DNA of 64,000 bases from Glycomyces algeriensis (GCF_027622855.1 NZ_JAPZVR010000016.1:1-64000); one strand, 5' to 3'; positions 1-8,064 are shown, counted from the stretch's first letter. Numbers and translations are program-made. The notes: generated by a model from the sequence alone, not told the origin.

Positions 1-876
1 GGCCGGGGCCGCCGCGCCCAGTACCGGCTCGCGCCGCTCGCGCTCGCCGGCCTCAGCATCGTCCTGTTCCTCGTGTTCTTCGTGTGGCCCGGCGGACTGG
101 GCCTCATCTACTCCTTCACCGACTACTCCGGCATCGGCACGCCCGAGTTCATCGGCCTGGACAACTACGAGAAGCTCTTCGCCGACCCGACCTTCTACGA
201 GTCGCTCACCCGCACCCTGCTGTTCGCGGTCATCAGCGTCCCGCTCATGTACGTCATGTCGCTCTCGATCGCCGCGCTCGTGGTCTCCAACTACGCCAAG
301 GGCTCCTCGTTCGCGAAGGTCGTGTTCTTCTTCCCGTGGCTCATCTCCCCCATCGTCGCGGGCGTGGTGTGGCGCTGGATGTTCGGCGAGAGCTTCGGCT
401 TCGTCAACTACGTGATCTCGCGGCTCGGCGCCGACCCGCTCGCCTGGCAGACCGACCCCGACCTCGCGCTCATGGTCGTCGTCATCGCCGCGACCTGGGG
501 CGGCACCGCCTTCAACATGCTCATCTTCATCGCGGCGCTCAAGAACGTGCCGCGCGCCTACTACGAGGCCGCGCAGATCGACGGCGCGAACGCCTGGCAG
601 CGCTTCCGCCACATCACGCTCCCGTCCATCGCGCCCACCTCGTTCCTGGTGATCCTCCTGTCCTCGCTCGGGGCCATGAAGGAGTTCGCGATGGTCCAGG
701 CGCTCAACGGCGGCGGGCCCGGCACCTCCAACGTCATGATCATCCAGTACATCTACGAGACCGGCTTCAAACGCGCCGACATCGGCTACGCCAGCGCCGT
801 CTCCATGATCCTGCTGCTCATCCTGCTCACCATCGCCCTGGTGCAGATGGCCGTCAACCGGAGGCGCTCCGCATGA
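1..876 (+). CDS. Carbohydrate ABC transporter permease, MalF type (5' end outside window)
   Basis: Inner-membrane subunit of a sugar importer (CUT1 type), expected to pair with the next gene and with a binding protein encoded upstream of the window. The reading frame is open from base 1, so the N-terminus is missing. The visible part has a first membrane segment (around bases 37-110), several further hydrophobic helices, and the cytoplasmic EAA loop (YYEAAQIDGANAWQRF near base 560), which docks on the ATPase. It ends in an ATGA overlap with the next permease, so the two are translationally coupled. Substrate cannot be read from the sequence; the following polysaccharide-enzyme gene suggests an oligosaccharide. 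Confidence 0.9.
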   Translation, partial: GRGRRAQYRLAPLALAGLSIVLFLVFFVWPGGLGLIYSFTDYSGIGTPEFIGLDNYEKLFADPTFYESLTRTLLFAVISVPLMYVMSLSIAALVVSNYAKGSSFAKVVFFFPWLISPIVAGVVWRWMFGESFGFVNYVISRLGADPLAWQTDPDLALMVVVIAATWGGTAFNMLIFIAALKNVPRAYYEAAQIDGANAWQRFRHITLPSIAPTSFLVILLSSLGAMKEFAMVQALNGGGPGTSNVMIIQYIYETGFKRADIGYASAVSMILLLILLTIALVQMAVNRRRSA

Positions 877-1745
877 GCACCACGACCGCACCGCAGAAGC
901 CCGTCCGCAAGGCGCGCAAGGCGAAGGAGCTCGGCACCGTCGTCCCGGTGACCACGTTCATGTGGCTGCTGGCGGCGCTGTACGCGTTCCCGCTCGTCTG
1001 GTTCCTCCTGAGCGCCTTCAAACCCGGCTCGGAGTTGTTCCAGTACCCGCTCACGATCCTCCCGGAGAACCCCACCATCGCGGGGTTCGAGAAGGCCTGG
1101 GACCGGTTCGACTTCATGCTGTACTTCTCGAACACGCTCGCCGTGGCGCTCACGACCACCGTGCTGACGGTGTTCGCCAGCGCGATGTGCGGGTACGCGC
1201 TCGCGAAGTACCAGGACAAGGTCTGGATCCGGATCTTCTTCGTGTGCCTGCTGGCGACGACGATGCTGCCGACCGAGGTCATCCTCTCGCCCACGTTCCT
1301 GGTGATCCGGGACCTCGGCATGTACGACTCGATGGCGGGCCTGGTCGTGCCGTCCATCCTCACGGCCACCGGCGTGTTCATGTTCCGGCAGTTCTTCGTG
1401 TCCATTCCGGACGACATCATCGAGGCGGCCCGCATCGACGGGGCGCGCGAGACGGGGATCTTCTTCCGGATCATGCTGCCGATGTCGCGGCCGATCATCA
1501 TGACGCTGGCGATCTTCTCGTTCCAGTGGCGCTGGAACGACTACATCTGGCCGCTGATCGTGGTGGGCGACGAGCGCAAGTTCACGCTCCAGATCGCGCT
1601 GCGGTCCATTGTGGGGGCCGAGAACATCGACTGGCCGCTGCTGCTGGCGGCCTCGGTGATGTCGATCCTGCCGCTGGTGCTCATCTTCATCGTGTTCCAG
1701 AAGTACGTCATGAACGAGGACATCAATGCAGGGCTCAAGGACTGA
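873..1745 (+). CDS. Carbohydrate ABC transporter permease, MalG type
   Basis: Second permease (290 aa) of the same importer. A basic cytoplasmic N-terminus (about residues 1-23) precedes six predicted helices. The EAA loop (IIEAARIDGARETGIFFRI) lies around residues 185-205. The ATG at 873 overlaps the stop of the upstream permease by four bases. The usual family length is 270-300 aa, so the gene looks complete. The next gene starts inside its last codons, suggesting a single transport and degradation operon. No ATPase gene is visible; CUT1 systems in actinomycetes often use a shared MsiK-type ATPase encoded elsewhere (family knowledge, not seen here). Confidence 0.92.
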   Translation: MSTTTAPQKPVRKARKAKELGTVVPVTTFMWLLAALYAFPLVWFLLSAFKPGSELFQYPLTILPENPTIAGFEKAWDRFDFMLYFSNTLAVALTTTVLTVFASAMCGYALAKYQDKVWIRIFFVCLLATTMLPTEVILSPTFLVIRDLGMYDSMAGLVVPSILTATGVFMFRQFFVSIPDDIIEAARIDGARETGIFFRIMLPMSRPIIMTLAIFSFQWRWNDYIWPLIVVGDERKFTLQIALRSIVGAENIDWPLLLAASVMSILPLVLIFIVFQKYVMNEDINAGLKD

Positions 1746-3420
1746 CACCGCTTTTCTCACCGCCGTGGCCGCGGCGGCCGACGAGCGGGCCCGGGAGGTG
1801 CTCGCCGGGGTCGACGGGCTCCTCGCGGGCGCGCCGCACCACCGCCGGGTGATGTCGGCCGCGAAGACGCTGGTCGCGTGCGCGGTGCATCCGGGCTCGG
1901 CGCTGTTCGGCTCGCCGGAGGCGGCCGGGGCCGCGGCGCGGCTGGTCGCGTTCCTGGCCGGGATGCAGGGCGCGAACGGGCTGTTCGACGGCGAGAACCT
2001 CGCCTCACCGCCCGACACGGCGTTCACGGTCAACGACCTGTGCGACACGTACGGGCTGCTGCAGGGCGAATCGGTGCCGGAGCCGCTGCGGCCCTTGGCC
2101 GGGGCGCTGGAGGCGATCGCGGCGGCCGCGGCCGGGCCGCTGCGCCTGGGCGGCGTGCACACGCCGAACCACCGGTGGGAGCTGAGTGCGGCGCTGGCGC
2201 GGCTCAACGCGCACTGGCCCGATGCGCGCCTGGTCGCGCGGGTCGACGAGTGGCTGGCCGAAGGCGTGGACATCGCGCCTGACGGGATGTACTCGGAGCG
2301 GAGCCCGAACTACGCGCTGTTCGTCTCGAACCCGTCGTTGACGGCGATCGGCACGCTGCTGGAGCGGCCGGAGCTGCTCGACGCGGTGTGCCGGAACCTC
2401 GAGGCGGTCGCCGCCACGGCGCTGCCGGACGGCACGGTGGAGACCGTGCACTCGCGGCGGCAGGACCAGCTGGGTTCGATCGCGTTGGCGCCGTTCCTGA
2501 TGCAGTTCCGGCGGTACGCGATCGCACGCGGGCGCGGCGACTTCGCGGCGGTGGTGGCGCGGATCCTTCAGGAGCAGGGCCTCCAGGAGCCGGTCGCCTA
2601 CCCGGCGGACGCGCTGGCGGAGATCCTGCTGGAGCCCGAACTGGCCGGTGTCCTGCCCGAACCTGAAGCGCCGCAGGCGGTGAGCACCGTGTTCCCTTCG
2701 TCGGGGCTGGCGGTGGTGCGGGACGGGGCGTTCGCGGTGACCGTGTTCGGCGGCACGGACTACGCCGAGCACGGCTGGATCCGTTCGGGGCTGTCGAGCA
2801 ATCCGACCTTCCTGCGGATGTACGCCGGCGGGGCCGTGCTGGACTCGGTGCGGCTCTCGCGGGACTTCTTCGGCATGGGGCCGTTCAGGGCCGGCGAGTT
2901 CGCGTTCGAGGACGGCGAGTTCGTCCTCCGCGAGCGAGTGGCGGCGGCCTACTACCAGCCGCTCCCGGCGGAGCACCGGCGCGCGGGCGGCGACTACGCG
3001 CTCATGGACGACGGCCGGTTCTCGGCCTCTATGGACTTCGCGAATCGGCCGAATGACGCGTTCGCGCTGTCGACCGAGGCGCGGGTGCGCATCGGCGATC
3101 GCGAAGTGCGCCTGGAGGTCGAAGCGGATCCGGGCGGCGTGCGGCAGGTGCTCGAACTGTCCTTCCGGGACGGCGGCGAGCTGGAGGGCGTGCGCCCCTC
3201 GGTGGGCGGCGGCTTCGAGCCGGTGGACGAGGGGTTCGTCTATCGTCTCGGTGACGACCGGATCGCGGTGCATGTGAACGGGAGGGGTCGGGCCGGGCTC
3301 GGCTACCACCCCGGCGAGGACTACACGCACCTGTCGGGAACGGATGCGGCCCAAGGCATGCGGGTCTACGTGCCGCTCCCCGCGTCGGGCCGTTGCGTGG
3401 TCGCACTGGTGTCGCACTAG
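1726..3420 (+). CDS. Heparinase II/III-like polysaccharide lyase or hydrolase
   Basis: A 564-aa protein without an obvious signal peptide. The N-terminal half is alanine- and leucine-rich and helical, as in (alpha/alpha) toroid enzymes. It contains TPNHRWELSAALAR near residue 150 and MYSERSPNY near residue 190, patterns I associate with heparinase II/III-like proteins of actinomycetes. The C-terminal half is beta-rich (SSGLAVVRDGAFAVTVFGG near 325). The ATG at 1726 is preceded by GAGGA at 1716-1720 and overlaps the permease gene by 20 bp. Being intracellular and coupled to a sugar importer, it probably processes an imported uronate-containing oligosaccharide. The exact family (PL or GH) is uncertain. 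Confidence 0.65.
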   Translation: MQGSRTDTAFLTAVAAAADERAREVLAGVDGLLAGAPHHRRVMSAAKTLVACAVHPGSALFGSPEAAGAAARLVAFLAGMQGANGLFDGENLASPPDTAFTVNDLCDTYGLLQGESVPEPLRPLAGALEAIAAAAAGPLRLGGVHTPNHRWELSAALARLNAHWPDARLVARVDEWLAEGVDIAPDGMYSERSPNYALFVSNPSLTAIGTLLERPELLDAVCRNLEAVAATALPDGTVETVHSRRQDQLGSIALAPFLMQFRRYAIARGRGDFAAVVARILQEQGLQEPVAYPADALAEILLEPELAGVLPEPEAPQAVSTVFPSSGLAVVRDGAFAVTVFGGTDYAEHGWIRSGLSSNPTFLRMYAGGAVLDSVRLSRDFFGMGPFRAGEFAFEDGEFVLRERVAAAYYQPLPAEHRRAGGDYALMDDGRFSASMDFANRPNDAFALSTEARVRIGDREVRLEVEADPGGVRQVLELSFRDGGELEGVRPSVGGGFEPVDEGFVYRLGDDRIAVHVNGRGRAGLGYHPGEDYTHLSGTDAAQGMRVYVPLPASGRCVVALVSH

Positions 3421-3436
3421 TCCGTTGTGCGGCGAG

Positions 3437-3476
3437 ACGTAATGATTTGTCAATCGATACGTAATCCTCTGTCAAT
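3437..3476 (+). promoter_or_regulatory. Tandem direct repeat ACGTAAT-N4-TGTCAAT, two copies
   Basis: ACGTAAT (3437-3443) + TGTCAAT (3448-3454) recurs as ACGTAAT (3459-3465) + TGTCAAT (3470-3476). Both heptamers and the 4-base gap are exact, and the period is 22 bp, two helical turns. It sits just upstream of a -10-like TATAAT, where activators with direct-repeat boxes bind. Which protein binds is unknown. Confidence 0.6.
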
Positions 3477-3478
3477 AG

Positions 3479-3484
3479 TATAAT
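3479..3484 (+). promoter_or_regulatory. -10 element TATAAT for the AfsA-like gene cluster
   Basis: TATAAT is a perfect -10 hexamer in an AT-rich patch within a 70% GC sequence. No good -35 lies 16-19 bp upstream; the direct repeats occupy that position, which fits an activator-dependent promoter. The expected transcription start near 3491 falls inside the next palindrome. Confidence 0.55.
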
Positions 3485-3485
3485 T

Positions 3486-3501
3486 TGTGATAGCTATCAC
3501 A
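3486..3501. promoter_or_regulatory. CRP/GlxR-like palindrome TGTGATAGCTATCACA
   Basis: A perfect 16-bp palindrome that fits the TGTGA-N6-TCACA consensus of cAMP-receptor-type regulators (Crp, GlxR). It overlaps the inferred transcription start, so a repressing role is more likely than activation. A TetR- or GntR-type protein could bind instead. Confidence 0.55.
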
Positions 3502-3519
3502 CAACCAACTAGATGGTTG
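3502..3519. promoter_or_regulatory. Inverted repeat CAACCA-N6-TGGTTG
   Basis: Perfect 6-bp arms directly next to the CRP-like palindrome, in the inferred 5' leader of the AfsA-like gene. It may be a second operator or a small RNA hairpin. No binding protein can be assigned. Confidence 0.35.
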
Positions 3520-3600
3520 CCACGAGGCGGTTACTCCTATACGTTGAGTTTCAACACGCTTCGTTACCCTCTGATCCCCTTGCGGAGCAACGGTTTCTTC

Positions 3601-3627
3601 TTGACACCCTCTATCTAAAGAGGTCAA
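3601..3627 (+). promoter_or_regulatory. Leader hairpin covering the ribosome binding site of the AfsA-like gene
   Basis: CCTCT (3608-3612) can pair with AGAGG (3619-3623), the Shine-Dalgarno eight bases before the ATG at 3632. TTGA and TCAA outside extend the stem with a bulge. Such a stem would limit translation initiation unless opened. It is short, so the regulatory reading is an inference. Confidence 0.4.
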
Positions 3628-3631
3628 TGCC

Positions 3632-4408
3632 ATGTTGACTGACCACTCCACCCTGCTACTCGTGGGCAATCGATTCTCGGGATTCAGCGCCGCCCACCCA
3701 GGAGTCCTCACCGTCAGTGAGTTCATCCGCCGCCTCCGCAATGATGCGAACGGCACCGCTCCCGGACACCTCACCCTCCAGCCCGGACAGGGCATCGGCG
3801 AGTCCCAATGGGACCTGCTGCGGATCGAGATCGCCGAGCGCGGCCTCGCGCACCGCATCCACCTCATGCCGGCCATCCCGGCTCCGGCCGCACGCCATGA
3901 GACCCACAAGCACGTCGAGGCCAACCGGCTCATCGCCCGGCCCCGGCAGACCGGCCCCGGCCGGTACCGCGCGGACCTGCGCGTGCACAACGACAACGAG
4001 CTGCTCATCGACCACCAGACCGGCCAGCACGTGCAGGGCATGGTCGCGGTCGAGGCGGCCCGCCAGATGTTCCTCACGGTCACCGAGCGGTTCCTGCTCC
4101 CCGACGAGCGGAAGCGGTACTTCGTCATCAACTCGATGGGCACCGAGTTCGAGAACTTCCTGTTCCCGCTGGCCGCCGAGATCGACTACCTGATCACCGA
4201 GTCGGACACCGCGAACCCCGACCGGCTCGCGTTCACCGTGGAGATCGCCATCGAGCAGGCCGGGCGCCGCTGCACCCTGACCTCGGTGCGGTTCACGGCC
4301 TTCGAGAACCGGCTCATCGAGTCCAAGGAGCAGCGCCGGGCCGAGCAGGCCGTCGCCGCGGTCGTGGCGCAGCACGGAGGGGCCCTCGCCGATGCAGCGG
4401 TCCACTGA
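3632..4408 (+). CDS. AfsA-like hotdog-fold protein, putative butanolide/furan autoregulator synthase
   Basis: 258 aa. The AfsA core motif is clear: HKHVEANRLIARPRQ at about 92-106 and DHQTGQHVQGMVAVEAARQ at 127-145, with a second, weaker hotdog half after residue 165. AfsA-family enzymes (AfsA, ScbA, MmfL) condense a beta-ketoacyl thioester with dihydroxyacetone phosphate to start gamma-butyrolactone or furan signal synthesis. The adjacent HAD phosphatase and KAS III-type synthase fit a pathway of that kind. The start is ATG 3632 behind AGAGG; the 3' end overlaps the HAD gene by 17 bp. Family membership is well supported; the product is an inference. Confidence 0.82.
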   Translation: MLTDHSTLLLVGNRFSGFSAAHPGVLTVSEFIRRLRNDANGTAPGHLTLQPGQGIGESQWDLLRIEIAERGLAHRIHLMPAIPAPAARHETHKHVEANRLIARPRQTGPGRYRADLRVHNDNELLIDHQTGQHVQGMVAVEAARQMFLTVTERFLLPDERKRYFVINSMGTEFENFLFPLAAEIDYLITESDTANPDRLAFTVEIAIEQAGRRCTLTSVRFTAFENRLIESKEQRRAEQAVAAVVAQHGGALADAAVH

Positions 4409-5117
4409 GCACGCCGCGGCGTACGACTCCGCTTCCTACGACGCCGCGTTCTTCGACGTCGACGAAACGCTCCTGGCGCACAAGAGCATGTTCCGCTTCC
4501 TGCGGTTCTACCTGCAGCGCAAGGGTGAACCGGAGCTCCTGTACGAGCGGCTCGCCGCCGAACTGAGCGCGCTCGCCGCCGCGGGCGTGCCGCGCGAGGA
4601 GGTCAATCGCGCGTACTACCGGCTCTACGCCGGCGAGTCCGCCGAGTACCTCTCCACAGTGGGCCGGGAGTGGTTCGACGCCGAGCTCGCCGACCCCGGG
4701 TTCCTCCTGGAGGCGCCCGTGGCCGAGCACGAGGCATTGCGCGAGCAGGGCGTCCCGACCCACTTCGTCTCCGGTTCGTTCTTCGCCTGCCTGGAGCCCG
4801 CCGCCGCGCTCCTCGGGGCCTCCGAAGCGCACGGCGCGCCGGTGCGGATCCGCAGAGGACAGCTCACCGGCGAGATCGACTACCCGGTCATCGGCGCGGG
4901 CAAGGCCGAGACCGTCCAGGCGGTCGCCCGCCTGCGCGGGTACCGGCTCGACCACTGCATCGCCTACGGCGACCACGCGACCGACCTGCCGATGCTCGAG
5001 ACCACCGGCACCGCCGTCGTCGTCGGTGACGACCCGGTGCTCCGCCGCCGCGCCGAGACGGCCGCGTGGCGGACCCTGCCGCAGACACCGCGCACCGCCG
5101 CGCGACTCCCCGCCTGA
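4392..5117 (+). CDS. HAD-IB (SerB-like) phosphatase
   Basis: 241 aa, with HAD motif I FDVDET at residues 21-26 (nucleophile Asp22), motif II HFVSGSF near 125, a GAGKAET lysine motif near 173, and YGDHATDLPML (motif III/IV) near 197. It therefore looks catalytically intact, as a small-molecule phosphomonoesterase. The gene overlaps the AfsA-like gene by 17 bp, so the proteins are probably made together. In methylenomycin-furan biosynthesis an HAD-type phosphatase (MmfP) works with the AfsA homologue MmfL; by analogy this enzyme could dephosphorylate the AfsA-like product. Confidence 0.85.
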   Translation: MQRSTEHAAAYDSASYDAAFFDVDETLLAHKSMFRFLRFYLQRKGEPELLYERLAAELSALAAAGVPREEVNRAYYRLYAGESAEYLSTVGREWFDAELADPGFLLEAPVAEHEALREQGVPTHFVSGSFFACLEPAAALLGASEAHGAPVRIRRGQLTGEIDYPVIGAGKAETVQAVARLRGYRLDHCIAYGDHATDLPMLETTGTAVVVGDDPVLRRRAETAAWRTLPQTPRTAARLPA

Positions 5118-5192
5118 GCGGGAGCGTTTCCCCACGCTCCGCTCGAACCGGTCCCCCCACATCGCATCCGCACACCCCATGGAGGCACCGCC

Positions 5193-5813
5193 ATGTCCGC
5201 GACCTATCTGCTGACCACCGAACTCCCAGTGCAGGCCGACCGCGCCGACGAGGCCGTCGACGCCTGGAGCGAGCTCCTGGCCGCCGCGGCCGACAAGGAC
5301 CGCGCGCTCTACCGCTGCTTGGAGGCCAACACCCTGCTGGAACTGCGCGCGCTCACCGGGCTCGACGAGATCGCCGCGGCCGACGCGGACTTCGAGCCCC
5401 AGTGGAACACCGTGGGGCCGTACGCCGCCGGGGACTTCCGCCGCCAGGCGCTGCGCTTCGTCGAGGCCCCCAAGGAGCCCGGCACCGCGCTCCCGGTGAC
5501 CCCGTACGTGCAGCTGCGCTACGTCGAGGTCAAACCGCAGGCGTACGAGGCCTACCGGGCCTGGCGCGAGGCCACCGTCTTCGACGTCGTCCGCGACGCC
5601 GAGGAGGTGGAGTCCTTCAGCACCTACCACACGGTGGTCAGCACCCAACCCGGCGTGCTCTTCCTGAGCGGCTTCTCCTGCGCTCCGGAGCAGTACCAGC
5701 GGCCGTTCTCCTCCGACCGCTTCACCGAGATGGTGCAGCAGGCCGGCGACCGCTACTTCGCCGGCGGCCCCGGCGGGCTCCAGACCCGCTGCTACGAGCG
5801 GGTCGACGCCTGA
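5193..5813 (+). CDS. ABM-like dimeric alpha/beta barrel protein, possibly two-domain
   Basis: 206 aa, start ATG 5193 behind GGAGG. Two halves of about 95 aa each read as ferredoxin-like beta-alpha-beta units (YLLTTELPVQADRADEAVDAW near 5; VQLRYVEVKPQAYEAYRAW near 107), as in antibiotic biosynthesis monooxygenase-like proteins. No catalytic residues can be named because the superfamily conserves few. It lies 75 bp after the HAD gene on the same strand, so it probably belongs to the cluster and may act as a small oxygenase or cyclase. The family call is tentative. Confidence 0.55.
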   Translation: MSATYLLTTELPVQADRADEAVDAWSELLAAAADKDRALYRCLEANTLLELRALTGLDEIAAADADFEPQWNTVGPYAAGDFRRQALRFVEAPKEPGTALPVTPYVQLRYVEVKPQAYEAYRAWREATVFDVVRDAEEVESFSTYHTVVSTQPGVLFLSGFSCAPEQYQRPFSSDRFTEMVQQAGDRYFAGGPGGLQTRCYERVDA

Positions 5814-5880
5814 GCGGGGGTCGACGTCCACGTCCTGGGCGTCACCGCAGCCGCCGAGGAACGCGCTTACCCTCCATCAT

Positions 5881-5900
5881 GGACGACGCGGGCGTCGTCC
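5881..5900. promoter_or_regulatory. Perfect inverted repeat GGACGACGC-GG-GCGTCGTCC
   Basis: Perfect 9-bp arms around a 2-bp centre in the 274-bp gap before the KAS III gene. No T-run follows and the loop is only 2 nt, so an operator is more likely than a terminator. The gap may hold a second promoter for the KAS III gene. Confidence 0.4.
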
Positions 5901-6087
5901 CGGGCGGGGACCTCCACGAGCGCCGCGCCGACCGCACCGTTCCTGCAAGACCTGATCACGCACCCAATGCATCGCGCTCGCGACCGAGCGAGGCGAGCGA
6001 TCCCCGGGACCCCGGGGCCGCGACGATGCGGCACCGGGGCGTACACCCTCCCACCACCGATCGCCGACCCGATTCGAGGTACCGATC

Positions 6088-7125
6088 ATGGCTACGCACC
6101 TGTCGACTTCTCCCACCTACACGCCCGATTCCCGCAGCGCCGCAAGGCGACCCGTGGGCGTCCTGGGCACCGGCTCCTACCTGCCCTCCCGCGTCGTCAG
6201 CAATGACGAGGTCGCGGCGAAGGCAGGCGTCGACGCCGACTGGATCCTCCGCAAGACCGGCATCGGCGCCCGCCGCTACGCCGCGGCCGGCGAGGCCACT
6301 TCGGACCTCGCCGCCCGCGCCGGAACGGCGGCGCTCGAGGACGCCGGGGTCGATCCGGCCACGCTCGACTGCATCATCGTCGCCACGTCCACACCGGACC
6401 ACCCGCAGCCGGCGACGGCCGCGATCGTCCAGCACCGCATCGGCGCCGACGGCGTCCCGGCGTTCGACGTGAACGCCGTCTGCACCGGGTTCCTGTTCGC
6501 GCTCGCCGCGGCCTGGAGGCTCGTCGCCGACGGCGGCCGCGCGCTCGTCATCGGCGCGGACATCTACTCGCGCATCATCAACCCCGCCGACCGGCGCACC
6601 GCGGTGCTCTTCGGCGACGGCGCGGGCGCGGTCGTCCTCGGGCCGGTCCCCGACGGGCGCGGCATCACCGCCGCGGCACTGCGCACCCACGGGGCCCACC
6701 ACGAGATGATCAACGTCCCGGTGGGCGGCAGCCGCCACCCGGCACGGCTGCGCGACGCCGACGACGACGCGCACTACTTCGCGATGGACGGCAGGGCCGT
6801 GCGCGCCTTCGTCACCGAGCAGCTCCCGCTCTCGGTGAAGGAGGCCGTGGAAGAGGCCGACACGACCGCCGACGACATCCGGCACTTCGTCCCCCACCAG
6901 GCGAACGGCCAGATGCTCGACGAGATCCAGCCGAGCCTCGGCCTGGTGAACGCGGCCAGCCACCGCACCGTCGCGGAGTTCGGCAACACCGGGTCCGCGT
7001 CGGTCCCGGTCACGCTCGACCGGGCCAACCGGTCCGGCGCGCTGAAGGACGGCGACCAGGTGCTGCTCTCCGGCTTCGGCGGCGGCATGTCGATCGGCAG
7101 CGCCGTGGTGCGCTGGAGCCGCTGA
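6088..7125 (+). CDS. 3-oxoacyl-ACP synthase III (KAS III/FabH-like)
   Basis: 345 aa, somewhat long for FabH because of a 20-residue N-terminal extension. The catalytic triad is complete: Cys132 in NAVCTGF, His270 in VPHQAN and Asn300 in EFGNTGSAS. The C-terminal GFGGGMSIGSAVVRW is typical. KAS III enzymes make a beta-ketoacyl thioester from an acyl-CoA and malonyl-ACP. Here it probably supplies the acyl chain to the AfsA-like enzyme rather than serving general fatty acid synthesis, because no fab genes are near. It is the last gene of the cluster and is followed after 8 bp by a strong terminator. Confidence 0.88.
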   Translation: MATHLSTSPTYTPDSRSAARRPVGVLGTGSYLPSRVVSNDEVAAKAGVDADWILRKTGIGARRYAAAGEATSDLAARAGTAALEDAGVDPATLDCIIVATSTPDHPQPATAAIVQHRIGADGVPAFDVNAVCTGFLFALAAAWRLVADGGRALVIGADIYSRIINPADRRTAVLFGDGAGAVVLGPVPDGRGITAAALRTHGAHHEMINVPVGGSRHPARLRDADDDAHYFAMDGRAVRAFVTEQLPLSVKEAVEEADTTADDIRHFVPHQANGQMLDEIQPSLGLVNAASHRTVAEFGNTGSASVPVTLDRANRSGALKDGDQVLLSGFGGGMSIGSAVVRWSR

Positions 7126-7133
7126 TGCGACTG

Positions 7134-7168
7134 GGCCCGACCGGCGGTGTCGCCGGTCGGGCCTTTTT
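7134..7168 (+). terminator. Rho-independent terminator of the AfsA/KAS III cluster
   Basis: Perfect 13-bp stem GGCCCGACCGGCG (7134-7146) / CGCCGGTCGGGCC (7151-7163) with a GTGT loop and five T residues at 7164-7168. It lies between convergent genes but the T-run serves only the plus strand. Confidence 0.9.
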
Positions 7169-7187
7169 CGTTGTCGCGGAAGCCGAC

Positions 7188-7841
7188 CTAGCCTTTGAGC
7201 AGCCGCACCGCCCCGGGCGGGAAGTCGTCCGGGGCGCTCGCGACCGCTTCGATGCTCGCGCGCCCGAACGCGTTGAGGGAGGAGCGCAGCGCCTCGATCG
7301 TCGTGACGCCCGGACACAGCTTGATGAAGAGCAGGTTGCGCTGCTGTGGCATCACGAACGGCCAGGAGGAGATCCCGATCAGGGTGATCAGGAGCGCGGC
7401 CACCGCGGGCGCGTTGTCGACCCCCAGCGCGCGCTGGAGCGCGGCGATCTTGTCCTCGTAGAAGGCCTGGCGCTCCTCGCGCCACGGCAGCGGCGAGTCG
7501 CCGAAGGTCAGTCCCTCCCAGGCGATGAGCCGCACCATGCTGGGGTCGTGGAGGTGGAAGTCGAAGACGGCGCCCACGTACTCGTCGAGTCCGGCGCGGT
7601 CGGTCGGCAGCGGCACCGCGTCGCCGAGCCGCTTGTGCGCCTCGCGCAGCACTTCCGCGAACAAGTTCTCCTTGCTCTGGAAGTACGCGTAGAGGCGCTG
7701 CTTGTTGCAGCCCGCGAGGGCGGCGATACGGTCCACGCGGGCCCCGGCGGGGCCGTGCTCGGTGAACTCTTCATAGGCGGCTTGCAATATGGCATCCCGA
7801 GTCCGGTTCGATGCCGGCCGGGTGATGGGTTGAGCAGGCAT
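7188..7841 (-). CDS. TetR family transcriptional regulator
   Basis: 217 aa from ATG 7841 (a TTG at 7862 would add seven residues). The N-terminal helix-turn-helix (TRDAILQAAYEEF, then VDRIAALAGCNKQRLYAYFQSK) is typical of TetR repressors. The C-terminal ligand domain does not resemble ArpA-type butyrolactone receptors closely enough to call it one, although its position beside the AfsA-like cluster makes it a candidate sensor. It is divergent from the double CMD gene, and the intergenic region carries an AACCGGTT palindrome. Confidence 0.85.
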   Translation of the reverse strand: MPAQPITRPASNRTRDAILQAAYEEFTEHGPAGARVDRIAALAGCNKQRLYAYFQSKENLFAEVLREAHKRLGDAVPLPTDRAGLDEYVGAVFDFHLHDPSMVRLIAWEGLTFGDSPLPWREERQAFYEDKIAALQRALGVDNAPAVAALLITLIGISSWPFVMPQQRNLLFIKLCPGVTTIEALRSSLNAFGRASIEAVASAPDDFPPGAVRLLKG

Positions 7842-7858
7842 CGCCGCATCATATCGCG

Positions 7859-7874
7859 CCAACTAACCGGTTGG
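7859..7874. promoter_or_regulatory. Candidate TetR operator around AACCGGTT
   Basis: AACCGGTT (7865-7872) is a perfect 8-bp palindrome, with a wider CCAAC-N6-GTTGG arrangement (7859-7874) slightly offset from it. It lies just upstream of the TetR start and faces the CMD gene, the usual place for an autoregulatory operator. Confidence 0.4.
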
Positions 7875-8064
7875 GTAGTGTCGTCCCGACTGATAGAACC
7901 GACCCGGGCGGCCCGCGGCGGACGCCCGGTGCGCGAGGGCCTGAAGCTCCACAGTGGGGCTCGGCAGCAATCGGCGCCGGACGCCGGTCAACGAGCATAA
8001 CGCGGCCGCGTCACGAGTTCGCGGGCGCGCCTGCGGGTACGAACCAACGAAAGGACTGTCTGGA

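Noticed and set aside
7188-7841. TetR beside the AfsA-like cluster as a butyrolactone receptor (ArpA type)
   Set aside because: The position fits but the C-terminal domain lacks convincing ArpA-type similarity; called only as TetR family.
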